Below, in pieces: positions 25,634 to 34,321 of a stretch of DNA of 64,000 bases; position 1 is the first letter of the stretch, and every line of letters begins with the position of its first letter. Source of the stretch: CAYOWQ01 sp964407695 (GTDB taxonomy: Bacteria > Planctomycetota > Phycisphaerae > Phycisphaerales > SM1A02); NCBI GenBank assembly GCA_964407695.1, contig CAYOWQ010000006.1, positions 62,001 through 126,000 on the forward strand. Direction: 5' to 3'. The translations under genes and the position numbers were made by a program. The notes beneath the pieces were generated by a model. The model worked only from the letters and a program-made list of their open reading frames with translations, was not told the origin of the DNA and ran no database searches.

Positions 25634-27460
25634 TCAACTCGACGCGGAAGGCGAAACGGCCGTACTGGTGTCGGCGGTTGCATAGCGTTCCACCAACGCG
25701 ATCAGCGAGTCTCTATCCAGAGGCTTGACGGCGTAATTGTTGCAGCCGGCCTGGAAGCATCGATCTCTCTCGCTCGTCATCGTTCGCGCCGTCAGCGCGA
25801 TGATCGGTGGACGATAACCTGCTCGACGCAATTGGATCGTGGCGTCGAATCCGTCAAGGACGGGCATTTGCATGTCCATCAAGATGACATCAAATGGACG
25901 CCCGGAGGCATCTGCCCGCAGGGCCGCATCGATCGCCTGCCGACCATTCTCGACCAGTTGAACCGAGGCGCCTGCATTCAGGAGAAACCGGGAGATGAGG
26001 AGCCGGCTGTCGGCCCCATCCTCCGCCACAAGGATTCGATACGGTCGATCAAAGTGTCGATGGGTGCTGGAAGCAATCGGGCGAAGATCACCCTCGCGGG
26101 CGAGACCTTGAACGAACTCGACAGGACCTCCAATCGGAATCTGCAGATGAAATGTTGATCCTTCTCCGGGCGCTGTTTCCACGCTCAGGCTGCCATGAAG
26201 CAACGACGCCAGCCGCTGAGAGATTGTCAGGCCCAGGCCTGCCCCACCAAGGCGGAGGCCGGCGGAGTCATCCTGTTGAACGACTTGGCTCATCAGCCTC
26301 GAGATCTGCTCGGGGTCGAATCCGACCCCTCGATCTTCAACGTCAAAGATGATTGATTTCGGCGCGTCTTTGGAATCCAGTCTGACGCGCAACGTCACTT
26401 CACCCTGGTTTGAAAATTTGATGGCATTGGCGACCAGATTGATGAGGATCTGCCGAACCCGCTTCGGATCCGTTTCGATGGCCCGCGGAATGGGGTATAC
26501 ACATTCGGTTCGGATCGTGAGGCGTTTGAGGGACGCCCGAGCCTGCATGGCCGAGCAGACGTCTTCAAGGATCTTCAAGGGCGCGCAGGCGCTCCTCTTG
26601 ACATCGATCAGATCCGCCTCGATGTGCGAGAGATCGACGAGGTCGTCCATGAGATTCAGCAGATGCTCGCCGTTCCGCTGAATGATGCGAACATACGGAA
26701 CCTGGTTTTCTCGACCCTCGGAGCTGTCCAGGAGCAGGTCGGCGTAACCGAGGATCGCGGTAAGCGGCGTGCGAAGCTCGTGACTCATATTCCCAATGAG
26801 TTCGTTCTTGGCGCGGCCGGCGGCCTCCGTCATTCTGATCGCCGAAGCCAGCTCCTCACGGGCTTGATCCAGTTGAGCGATCAGACTTGAGGACTTCAGA
26901 AGCGCTTGGCGTAGTTCGAACAATGCAACAACCTGCCGGGCAAGGCATCGAAGCGCCTCGGCCTGTCGCGCGTCGAGCGTCCTGGGCTGTTTGTCGACGA
27001 CGCAGATCGCGCCCAGGGCGAGGCCCTGATGCGTCACCAGCGGCGCTCCGGCATAGAACCGCACCTCGGGATCGCCGGTCACGAGCGGAGAATCTGTGAA
27101 TCGTGGATCCTTCGTGGCATCGTCCACGATCAGGAGGTCACTTGGCCTCATGATCGTGTGCGTGCAGAAGGAGATGTCGCGCGGAGTCTCAGTGGCGCTG
27201 ATGCCGATTTTCGACTTGAACCATTGGCGATCGCGGTCCACAAGGCTCACCATCGCCATCGGAGTGTTGCAGATCATCGAGGCCAGGAACACCAGGTCGT
27301 CATACGATTGGTCCGGACCGCTGTCGAGAATCTGCAGCTTGTGCAGCGCCGCCACTCGCTGGGATTCGTTGTCGGGATAGGGAATCGGGAGCACCTGAGC
27401 ACCTCGGTCGTGACAATGGGTGTGGAATCGCACCCGTGGTCGCCTTCTCTCCGGAACCAA
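25634..27460 (-). CDS. Cytoplasmic hybrid histidine kinase (GAF-HisKA-HATPase-REC)
   Basis: The protein has 608 residues and no membrane segment. Domains in order: a GAF domain (about 40-190, with DISFCTHTIM and FYAGAPLVTHQGLALGAICV); a short coiled coil; HisKA with the phospho-His in IGNMSHELRTPLTAILGYAD; an HATPase domain (ILINLVANAIKFSNQGEV, DVEDRGVGFDPEQ, GAGLGLTISQRLAS); and a C-terminal REC domain with acidic pocket VAEDGADSR and phospho-Asp in VILMDMQMPVLDG. The REC ends the protein, so phosphoryl transfer to a separate HPt is expected. A free HPt gene lies at 29.36 kb. A GTG at 27394 (VLPIPYPDNESQRV) is a plausible shorter start, since the GAF-linked family often begins there. Confidence 0.9.
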   Translation of the reverse strand: MVPERRRPRVRFHTHCHDRGAQVLPIPYPDNESQRVAALHKLQILDSGPDQSYDDLVFLASMICNTPMAMVSLVDRDRQWFKSKIGISATETPRDISFCTHTIMRPSDLLIVDDATKDPRFTDSPLVTGDPEVRFYAGAPLVTHQGLALGAICVVDKQPRTLDARQAEALRCLARQVVALFELRQALLKSSSLIAQLDQAREELASAIRMTEAAGRAKNELIGNMSHELRTPLTAILGYADLLLDSSEGRENQVPYVRIIQRNGEHLLNLMDDLVDLSHIEADLIDVKRSACAPLKILEDVCSAMQARASLKRLTIRTECVYPIPRAIETDPKRVRQILINLVANAIKFSNQGEVTLRVRLDSKDAPKSIIFDVEDRGVGFDPEQISRLMSQVVQQDDSAGLRLGGAGLGLTISQRLASLLHGSLSVETAPGEGSTFHLQIPIGGPVEFVQGLAREGDLRPIASSTHRHFDRPYRILVAEDGADSRLLISRFLLNAGASVQLVENGRQAIDAALRADASGRPFDVILMDMQMPVLDGFDATIQLRRAGYRPPIIALTARTMTSERDRCFQAGCNNYAVKPLDRDSLIALVERYATADTSTAVSPSASS

Positions 27461-27630
27461 ACGGCCCGCTCCGGCCGAAGGTGCTATCGGCCATTCGGCT
27501 CCCGAGGTTGAGACCTTTCGGACGCCTCAACCAGCGATGTCACGGCCGTCTGCCTTGAAATCCCCGTTTTCTCGCTGGTCCGTTACAATCGCCGACTTTC
27601 CCATCGACTTTCGAAGCGAGGCAATGACCC

Positions 27631-29121
27631 GTGGCAGGCGAGAAGCATTTCGACCTTATCGTGATCGGCAGCGGACCCGGAGGCTATGTTGGCGCGATTC
27701 GCGCTGCCCAAATGGGCATGAAGACGGCCATTGTGGAACGCGACCGGATGGGCGGCGTGTGCCTGAATTGGGGATGCATCCCCACCAAGGCGCTCCTGCA
27801 CAATGCCGAACTGTATATGGAGGCCGTAAAGCACGGCGCGGAATGGGGGATTGAGTTCGAGAAGGTGAAGGTGAATTGGGAGAAGGTGGTCGGCAGAAGC
27901 CGCGGGGTTACCGACCAGATCACCAAGGGCGTGGCCTTCCTGATGAAGAAGAACAAGATCGAGGTGTTCGAGGGCCACGGCAAGATCATTTCGGGAAAGT
28001 CGGCGCATGGCCCCTGCAAGGTTGAAGTGCATGAATCAAGCGTTCACACCGATCGCGCCGGCTACTACACCGGCGAGGGCGGCAAGCTGAAGGAAACGAT
28101 TTCCGCCGACAAGGTGCTGATTGCAACCGGAGCTTCGCCACGAGAACTCCCCTTCGCCAAGTTCGACGGCAAGACCGTTATCTCGAGCTTTGAGGCGATG
28201 AACCTTCCGAAACAGCCGAAGTCGATGGTTATCGTCGGGTCCGGGGCGATCGGAATGGAGTTTGCCTATTTCTACAATGCGTTTGGCACGAAGGTAACTG
28301 TTGTGGAGATGGTGGATCGCATTCTTCCCGTTGAGGATGACGACATTTCCAAGATCGCCCTTCGAGCATTCAGCAAGCAGGGCATTGAGTTCCACACGGG
28401 CCACACGGTGAAAGCGGTGGAGAAGGGAAAGGACAGCGCCAAGGTCACGATCGTCGATGTCAAAGACGAGAAGAAGACGCAGACCATCGAGTGCGAAACA
28501 GTCCTTGTCGCCGTGGGGGTGCAGGCCCGAATGGACGGTGTTGTGGATGGCAAGCTCAATCTGGCGATGGAGAAGGGTTTCATCAAGACCGACTACAAGG
28601 AAAAGCCGGAGCCCACATATCAGACCAGCGTGCCCGGCGTCTATGCCATCGGCGATGTGATCGGGCCGCCGTGGCTGGCGCACGTCGCGAGCGAGGAGGC
28701 TGTGGCCTGCGTCGAACGGATGAAGGGCCACCACACGCTAGGCGTGGATTACGGCGCGATTCCGGGCTGCACCTATTGCAATCCTCAGATTGCCTCAATT
28801 GGGCTGACCGAGCGCGATGCCAAGTCCAAGGGTCTCGAGTACAAGGTCGGCACCTACCAGCTCAAACCGCACGGAAAGGCGATGGCCGTGGGTGCCACAG
28901 AAGGTCTGGTGAAAGTCATCACGAGCAAGAAATACGGCGAGATTCTTGGAGCTCACATCATCGGCGAGGACGCCAGCGAGCTCATTGTTGAGATGAGCCT
29001 GGCGAAACGCCTTGAAGCGACCGCCGAGGACATCATTTCCACGATGCACGCCCACCCAACGATGCATGAGGCGGTTCACGAGGCGGCACTGGCGAGTGAA
29101 GGTCGCGTGATTCACGCCTGA
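27631..29121 (+). CDS. lpdA: Dihydrolipoyl dehydrogenase
   Basis: This is the E3 flavoprotein of 2-oxo acid dehydrogenase complexes and the glycine cleavage system, reoxidising dihydrolipoamide with NAD+. The 496 residues start with GTG at 27631, preceded by GAGG at a fair distance. Features are the FAD-binding IVIGSGPGGYVGAIRAA, the redox disulfide in GGVCLNWGCIPTKALLHN, the NAD-binding MVIVGSGAIGMEFAYFYN, YAIGDVIGPPWLAHVA, and the C-terminal active-site HAHPTMHEAVHEA. A ~20-residue insertion lies around position 135-155 (HESSVHTDRAGYYTGEGG). No E1 or E2 component gene is adjacent. It is divergent from the hybrid kinase gene. Confidence 0.95.
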   Translation: MAGEKHFDLIVIGSGPGGYVGAIRAAQMGMKTAIVERDRMGGVCLNWGCIPTKALLHNAELYMEAVKHGAEWGIEFEKVKVNWEKVVGRSRGVTDQITKGVAFLMKKNKIEVFEGHGKIISGKSAHGPCKVEVHESSVHTDRAGYYTGEGGKLKETISADKVLIATGASPRELPFAKFDGKTVISSFEAMNLPKQPKSMVIVGSGAIGMEFAYFYNAFGTKVTVVEMVDRILPVEDDDISKIALRAFSKQGIEFHTGHTVKAVEKGKDSAKVTIVDVKDEKKTQTIECETVLVAVGVQARMDGVVDGKLNLAMEKGFIKTDYKEKPEPTYQTSVPGVYAIGDVIGPPWLAHVASEEAVACVERMKGHHTLGVDYGAIPGCTYCNPQIASIGLTERDAKSKGLEYKVGTYQLKPHGKAMAVGATEGLVKVITSKKYGEILGAHIIGEDASELIVEMSLAKRLEATAEDIISTMHAHPTMHEAVHEAALASEGRVIHA

Positions 29122-29357
29122 CGGCTCGAAGCGGAGGGCCTGCTCAATCCCCCGGAAGTGGCGGTCAACCCGTGCCGCTCGCTCCGAGCTGCCGTAGAGC
29201 ACCCCTGGTTTCCCGCGCCATCTCTGTGGAAACGGGGGGAATCCCGCCAGCCGGCGTTTATTGGACCTCGCGGTACGGAATAGCGCTCGACAGGGTTTTC
29301 GAGAGGAATTCCAGGGAGCCGTCCAAGTTGCCGAAGGTCCCCGCCGATGACTGAGGT

Positions 29358-29687
29358 ATGAGCGAGTCACCGTGTCAATCCGGCGACGGCCCGATCCGCA
29401 GCTTGATGGCCGACGACCCGGACATGCTGGAGTTAGTTGAGTTCTTTGTTGAGCGATTGGACGATCAGGTTGCAGAGATCTGTGCTGCATTGGCCGCCAA
29501 TGACCTCAAGCAGCTCAAGACGCTTTCCCACCAACTGAAGGGTGCCGCCGGTGGGTATGGCTTTCCGGGAATCGGCGAACTTGCGGCCGGTGTCGAGGCA
29601 GCCCTTCTGGCAACCAATCAGAGTGAGGAGGTCATTCGGGCTCGCGTTGAACAACTCACGGAGGCGTGCAGGCGTGTGTGCACCTGA
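29358..29687 (+). CDS. Stand-alone histidine phosphotransfer (HPt) protein
   Basis: This is a 109-residue all-helical protein. The phospho-His lies in LKTLSHQLKGAAGGYGFPGI, the classic HPt motif (HxxKGxxxxxG). Preceding helices are MLELVEFFVERLDDQVAEIC. Such proteins relay phosphate between the receiver of a hybrid kinase and the receiver of an output regulator. Both partners are close: a hybrid kinase with a terminal REC at 25.6-27.5 kb and a REC-GGDEF protein starting 13 bp downstream. The gene is very probably co-transcribed with the cyclase. No strong Shine-Dalgarno is visible before its ATG; MADDPDMLEL further in is an alternative start. Confidence 0.9.
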   Translation: MSESPCQSGDGPIRSLMADDPDMLELVEFFVERLDDQVAEICAALAANDLKQLKTLSHQLKGAAGGYGFPGIGELAAGVEAALLATNQSEEVIRARVEQLTEACRRVCT

Positions 29688-29700
29688 GAGGGATTGGATC

Positions 29701-30633
29701 ATGCTGGAAGAGCATCAAACCGCACAACCCAGAATTCTCGCCATCGATGATTCGATCTTTATCCACCGCCTCCTAAAGGCCCGACTTCAAGGTGAAGGCG
29801 TTGAAATTACGTGCATCGACTCAGCCCAGAAGGGGATCGACACGGCCATCGCGACGTTGCCGGATGTCATTCTCGTGGACCTGGAGTTTCCGGAGATGTC
29901 CGGATTCGAAGTGCTCCAGGCGCTGAAGAATTGCGATGCGACCAACCAAATTCCGGTGATCATTCTCTCGGGAAGCCAACGAACCGATGACAAGGTCCGG
30001 GGCCTCGAGCTGGGTGCGGTGGATTTCATCAGCAAGCCGTTTGACGTACCGGAGCTCAAGGCACGGATTCGATCAGCGCTTCGCATCGTCAATCTGGTTC
30101 GCTTACTCGCCCAGCGGGCAAGCCTTGACGGACTGACCGGACTGGGGAATCGAGCATTCTTCGATAAGCGGCTGGCCTCGGAGTTGAGCGAGGCCGTTCG
30201 GCACTCCCAGCCAATCTCGCTTGTCATGGCTGACATTGATCACTTCAAGTCGATCAACGACCGATTCGGCCACCCCTTCGGCGACCGAGTGATCGAAACC
30301 TTCTCGCAGATCCTGAGTACCGGGCGCTTGAGCGACATCCCTTGCCGATATGGCGGTGAGGAGTTTGCCGTCCTGTTGCCGAACACCACCGCCGACGAAG
30401 CCCAGACCGTGGCCACCAGGGCGCGATCGCTGATGGAGGCTCGGACATGGTCGGGCCAGCCGGGACTCAAGGTCACCGCCTCCTTCGGTGTCGCGGATCT
30501 CGAAGGAATCGGCCACACCGACCGTCCGATGGCCCTGGTTGAGGCTGCTGATCAGGCCTTGTATGCCGCGAAGAAGGGCGGCCGCAACCGGGTGGTCGTT
30601 GCCGGCCACATCGAGGTGCCGGCCGCGGCGTGA
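29701..30633 (+). CDS. Response-regulator diguanylate cyclase (REC-GGDEF)
   Basis: The protein has 310 residues from the ATG at 29701 (MLEEHQTAQPRILAIDDSIF). The frame is open further upstream but inside the HPt gene, so that part is discarded. The receiver domain has the acidic pair in LAIDDSIF, the phospho-Asp in DVILVDLEFPEMSGFEVL, the Ser in VIILSGSQR and the Lys in FISKPFDVPEL. The GGDEF domain carries DGLTGLGNRAFFDKRL, MADIDHFKSINDRFGHPFGD and an intact catalytic CRYGGEEFAVLLP, so it should make c-di-GMP when phosphorylated (PleD/WspR type). An RxxD inhibitory site is not obvious. It is coupled to HPt upstream and overlaps recO by 4 bp. Confidence 0.93.
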   Translation: MLEEHQTAQPRILAIDDSIFIHRLLKARLQGEGVEITCIDSAQKGIDTAIATLPDVILVDLEFPEMSGFEVLQALKNCDATNQIPVIILSGSQRTDDKVRGLELGAVDFISKPFDVPELKARIRSALRIVNLVRLLAQRASLDGLTGLGNRAFFDKRLASELSEAVRHSQPISLVMADIDHFKSINDRFGHPFGDRVIETFSQILSTGRLSDIPCRYGGEEFAVLLPNTTADEAQTVATRARSLMEARTWSGQPGLKVTASFGVADLEGIGHTDRPMALVEAADQALYAAKKGGRNRVVVAGHIEVPAAA

Positions 30634-31406
30634 ACGGCTATCAATTGTCGCTCATGCCGACGATTCGTGATCAGGCAATCTGCATCCGTCATTGGGACTT
30701 CTCCGAAACCAGTCAGACCGTGAGTCTTTTCACTCGCGACCACGGAACTCTTCGGGGCCTCGCGAAGGGAGCCCGACGTGATGGAGGCCGATTCTCCGGT
30801 GGAATTGATCTTCTTGCCCGGGGAGAACTCGTCGCCATCGTCAAGCCGGATCGAGACCTCGCCACTCTGACTGATTGGGACCTTCAGGAGGTTTTCTGGG
30901 GCCTGCGAGCCACCCTCCGAGCGAATCATGCGGGGTACTACATCGCGGATCTTGTTCAGCAGTTCTTCCCGGACTCCGCTCCACACCCAACGTTCTTTGA
31001 CGCCCTGTGCGACGCACTCCGATCTGCCGGTTCATCACGGGAGTTGACCGAACCGACGCTGCTTCGGTTTCAATGGCGACTCCTGGTTGAGGCGGGATTT
31101 CAACCCCGTCTCGAATACCCGACCAAGTCCGCGCAAGCCTCAACGCTCGGTTTTGATCCAGCGCGAGGCGAGGTCGTAGGTGAGGGCGAGGTTGGCCCGC
31201 AATGGCGGGTCCGTAGATCCACGATTGAATGCCTTCGTTGCCTTGAGTCGGAGTCGCCGATCGCTGATGAGTCGGCCGCTCGTCGGGCCGGATCGCTGTT
31301 GGCCGCATACGTCCGAGAAGTGCTGCAACGTGAGCCGCCCACGATGCGCCTTGTGTTTCCGGACCTGGATGGCCGGCGAGTCACACCGCCGCGAGTGTCC
31401 GGCTAA
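30630..31406 (+). CDS. recO: DNA repair protein RecO
   Basis: RecO anneals SSB-coated DNA and loads RecA in the RecFOR pathway. The 258 residues have the N-terminal OB-fold segment MPTIRDQAICIRHWDFSETS, then QTVSLFTRDHGTLRGLAKGA, typical of RecO. The helical C-terminal domain follows (ANHAGYYIADLVQQFFPDSA, FQWRLLVEAGFQPRLEYP). The GTG at 30630 overlaps the TGA of the cyclase gene; the internal ATG at 30654 (MPTIRDQ) is an equally good start and would match the common RecO N-terminus better. The four-Cys zinc site of some RecO proteins is not complete here. The operon partners are signalling genes, with no functional link evident. Confidence 0.88.
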   Translation: MNGYQLSLMPTIRDQAICIRHWDFSETSQTVSLFTRDHGTLRGLAKGARRDGGRFSGGIDLLARGELVAIVKPDRDLATLTDWDLQEVFWGLRATLRANHAGYYIADLVQQFFPDSAPHPTFFDALCDALRSAGSSRELTEPTLLRFQWRLLVEAGFQPRLEYPTKSAQASTLGFDPARGEVVGEGEVGPQWRVRRSTIECLRCLESESPIADESAARRAGSLLAAYVREVLQREPPTMRLVFPDLDGRRVTPPRVSG

Positions 31407-31552
31407 TGTCGGCCAATTTATGCACCGATGGATATTAAGCAGGCGGAACCAGGGTCGTTTCTCCAGCGTCGGGGCACTCTGTGCGCTCCGTTCGTCGCGG
31501 CCCGATTCCAAGTGGCTGCGAGGCCGTTTTCACTCACTGGAACTCGCCACGC

Positions 31553-32992
31553 ATGGACAAACCCTCACTCGAATCCGTCCTCGCCTGCCCAAGGCTTCCG
31601 TCACTTCCGGAGGTGGCGGTCAAGGTGCTGGAACTGACCCAGCGCCGCAATGTTGAATTGACCGAGCTCGCGTCGGTCATTCAGAACGATCAGGCGCTCG
31701 CGGTGAAGGTGCTTCGCACCGTCAATTCGAGTTACTACGGCCTCTCGAAGCCATGCGCCGACATTCGCCAGGCTCTTGCCTACCTCGGAATGAATGCCGT
31801 GAAGTCGCTGGTGCTGGGCTTCAGCTTGGCGCAATCCATCGACGGCGGCGGCGACAACGATGTCAGCTTCAATTTTGTGGAATACTGGCGCCGAGGCACC
31901 TACTCGGCCGCGGCCGCCAAGCTGCTCGCCAAGAAACTACGTTCCTGCGATCCAGACGAGGCCTTTCTGGCCGCCCTCATGCAAGACATCGGAATGGTGG
32001 CACTGTTCCGCGCGATGGGTGATTCCTACCTGCAGATTCTCGATCTCACGGAGGGAGACCATCGTCGCCTTCCGACCATTGAGTTTCGATCACTTGATTT
32101 TGATCATTCGATCGTCGGGGGTGAGTTGGCTCGGCGATGGAGACTTCCGCCCCAACTGACCCAATCCATCTCTCACCATCATCACAGTGAACGGTGCGAC
32201 TCGGAGTGGTCGGACTTTGTGCGCACCGTCGAGTTGGCCTGCTTGATGGCTTCGGCGCTGGTGTCTCCGAATTCGGCGACCGCGCTGCAACGATACGAAC
32301 GGAAGGCTGCCGAATGGTTTGAGATCGACAGTCGCGACGCGAAGGCATTTCTTGAACCGGCCGCCAACGACGGGCGTGAGATTTCAAAATTGTTCAACCT
32401 CGAGACCGGCGTCATGCCCGATGTCGACGCCCTCTTGACCAAGGCTGAAAAACTCCTGAGGTCGCGGGGCGTCGGCCCAGCGGCAACCACAGCCGACTCG
32501 GCTGTCTCAGGCTCGAATGAGTCGGAATTCAGTCACTCGCTCCACGAGCTCTTTGCATCATGTTCAGGCGAGGCGCAGCCCATGGGACTGATACTCCTGG
32601 CCATCGACTACGGCCAATCTTCAGAGACTCGAGACCAGCTTGAGTCCGAGATTGAGCGCAGCCTCAGTCGCGAGGCGGGATCCCACGCCCAGGTCAGGCG
32701 GCTGCGCGAGCATGAATTCGGAGTGCTCCTTGCAAAGACAGATCGAATTGCAACCACGCGCCTGGCTGAACGGCTTCGCCTGCTCCTCACCGATGAGGTA
32801 ACGGCGCTGTCGGGCGCTGCTGCGGCCCTGTGTTCCGCTGGTGCGGCTGCGACGGATCCAACACTGCCGTCTCTCTTCTCCTCGGCAGACGCCGTGTTCA
32901 AGGCGGCAACGGGCGCCCTTGCGGCCGCGAGGTCCGCCGGAGGCGATTGTGCTCGCGTGTATTCGCCGCGGCAATCGTCTGAAGCCGCCTGA
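31553..32992 (+). CDS. HDOD-domain signalling protein with degenerate C-terminal GGDEF-like domain
   Basis: The protein has 479 residues from the ATG at 31553 (MDKPSLESVLACPRLPSLPE); the frame upstream is not conserved-looking. The N-terminal ~270 residues are an HDOD domain (a catalytically dead HD-related domain): LPSLPEVAVKVLELTQRRNV, VIQNDQALAVKVLRTVNSSY, AFLAALMQDIGMVAL and DHSIVGGELARRWRLP. After a linker, residues ~345-470 resemble a GGDEF fold (MGLILLAIDYGQ, RRLREHEFGVLLAKTD, AERLRLLLTDEV) with REHEF in place of GGDEF. HDOD proteins act in motility, biofilm and stress signalling. The surrounding cyclase and phosphodiesterase genes suggest a c-di-GMP link. Confidence 0.85.
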   Translation: MDKPSLESVLACPRLPSLPEVAVKVLELTQRRNVELTELASVIQNDQALAVKVLRTVNSSYYGLSKPCADIRQALAYLGMNAVKSLVLGFSLAQSIDGGGDNDVSFNFVEYWRRGTYSAAAAKLLAKKLRSCDPDEAFLAALMQDIGMVALFRAMGDSYLQILDLTEGDHRRLPTIEFRSLDFDHSIVGGELARRWRLPPQLTQSISHHHHSERCDSEWSDFVRTVELACLMASALVSPNSATALQRYERKAAEWFEIDSRDAKAFLEPAANDGREISKLFNLETGVMPDVDALLTKAEKLLRSRGVGPAATTADSAVSGSNESEFSHSLHELFASCSGEAQPMGLILLAIDYGQSSETRDQLESEIERSLSREAGSHAQVRRLREHEFGVLLAKTDRIATTRLAERLRLLLTDEVTALSGAAAALCSAGAAATDPTLPSLFSSADAVFKAATGALAAARSAGGDCARVYSPRQSSEAA

Positions 32993-33003
32993 CTCGATTG
33001 ATT

Positions 33004-34224
33004 TCAGCCGGGCACCAGTCGCCCCACGACGCTGGGCTGCATCGGGTTTCGCTCGATGGCCTCTCGAAGGTCGGAAACAGTCACGCGATTGATCTCATCC
33101 AACTCATCTTCGAGTGATCGGTAGTCGTCAAGGTACATTCGAATCTGACCGAGTCGCCGCATGCGGCCCGCCGGCCGCTCACCGGCAATCGTGATGGCGG
33201 TGGCGAATTTGCTTCGAGCGCGCTCGAGGTCGTCCTCGGTCAAGGACTCCGCCAGCCGTTCGATCTCTCGTCGCACAATCTCCTCAACCTTGTCGGCGGC
33301 GTCGGGAGAACAGACAAAGAAGACGAGCGACTCACCGCAGCCATCGCGGCCGTCATATTGCGACTGCGCCTCTTCGGCAAGCCCGGGTTCGATCAACGAC
33401 CAATAGAGCCGAGACCCCTCTGAATCGCCCAGAATGTGTGCCGCCATCGACATTGGATAGCGGTCGTGACTTTGAATGGCAGGTGCCTGCGAGAACAGCA
33501 AGCTGTAGCAGCGAGTGACGTTTGGAAGCGAAAATTCGAATCGTGCGGTCGGAAGCGGCCCCGGCGCGGTACGGCCGGATGGGCGAGTGGTCTGCCAATG
33601 CCCGCAGAGGCGCTCCGCCTGCACGACCATCCGGTCGAAGTCCAGCTTCCCCGCAAGGGCAAGCACGGTATTGTCGGCCGAATAACGATTCTCGAAGTAC
33701 GCGGCCATTTGATCTCGCGTCAAGCCGGAGATCGTGTCTCGAACGCCGAGGACCCGATGCTGGAGCGGGTGATTTCGATACGCATGCTCCATGGCTCGCT
33801 CGTACACGACCCAGAACGGCTGATCCTCATACATGGCGATTTCTTCGAGAATGACTCCGCGCTCCTCTTCGAAGTCTTCGGATCGCAGAGAGGGTCGCAG
33901 GATATCAGCCAGAATGTCGAGTGCGGCCGGCATCACCTCCGGAAGGGTGTGGGCCCAGAAGGCGGTGAGCTCGCTGGTGGTGAAGGCATTGTGGGAAGCG
34001 CCGAGGTCGTCGAATTGTTCGTTGACTTGTTCGGCCGTTCGCGTCGGAGTGCCCTTGAACATCATGTGTTCGAGGAAATGAGAAACGCCCATGAGTTCGG
34101 GCGCTTCGTCGCGGGCACCGGTCTTCACAAAGAATCCGGCCGCAGCCGTATGGGCATGGGGATCGACTTCCGCCAAAATTGTGAGGCCATTCGGCAAGCG
34201 GGCTTCATGAAAGCTGATCGGCAT
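33004..34224 (-). CDS. M16 family zinc metallopeptidase (insulinase/processing peptidase-like)
   Basis: The protein has 406 residues from the ATG at 34224 (MPISFHEARLPNGLTILAEV), the standard family start. Upstream codons in the same frame run into the 3' end of the giant gene and are rejected. The inverted zinc motif is intact: H49, E52 and H53 in GVSHFLEHMMFKGTPTRTAE, with the third ligand Glu in EERGVILEEIAMYEDQP. LQHRVLGVRDTISGLTRDQM follows. The second half (TRCYSLLFSQAP, HILGDSEGSRLYWSLIEPG, RMRRLGQIRMYLDDY) is the non-catalytic M16C half. No signal peptide is present, so it is likely cytoplasmic. It follows the 3527-residue protein gene by 97 bp. Confidence 0.92.
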   Translation of the reverse strand: MPISFHEARLPNGLTILAEVDPHAHTAAAGFFVKTGARDEAPELMGVSHFLEHMMFKGTPTRTAEQVNEQFDDLGASHNAFTTSELTAFWAHTLPEVMPAALDILADILRPSLRSEDFEEERGVILEEIAMYEDQPFWVVYERAMEHAYRNHPLQHRVLGVRDTISGLTRDQMAAYFENRYSADNTVLALAGKLDFDRMVVQAERLCGHWQTTRPSGRTAPGPLPTARFEFSLPNVTRCYSLLFSQAPAIQSHDRYPMSMAAHILGDSEGSRLYWSLIEPGLAEEAQSQYDGRDGCGESLVFFVCSPDAADKVEEIVRREIERLAESLTEDDLERARSKFATAITIAGERPAGRMRRLGQIRMYLDDYRSLEDELDEINRVTVSDLREAIERNPMQPSVVGRLVPG

Positions 34225-34321
34225 GGGCGGAGTGTAGGTTGGCTGCCGGGCGAGCGCGCTACAGACCGTCCCTCGTGCGGGAAAGTCGGCGTGATCGGAT
34301 GCCCTGAACCAGGCGTGGAAT

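Noticed and set aside
29172..29354. A 60-codon plus-strand frame just before the HPt gene
   Set aside because: There is no ribosome binding site and no recognisable domain. It lies in the 236-bp gap after lpdA where I see nothing else.
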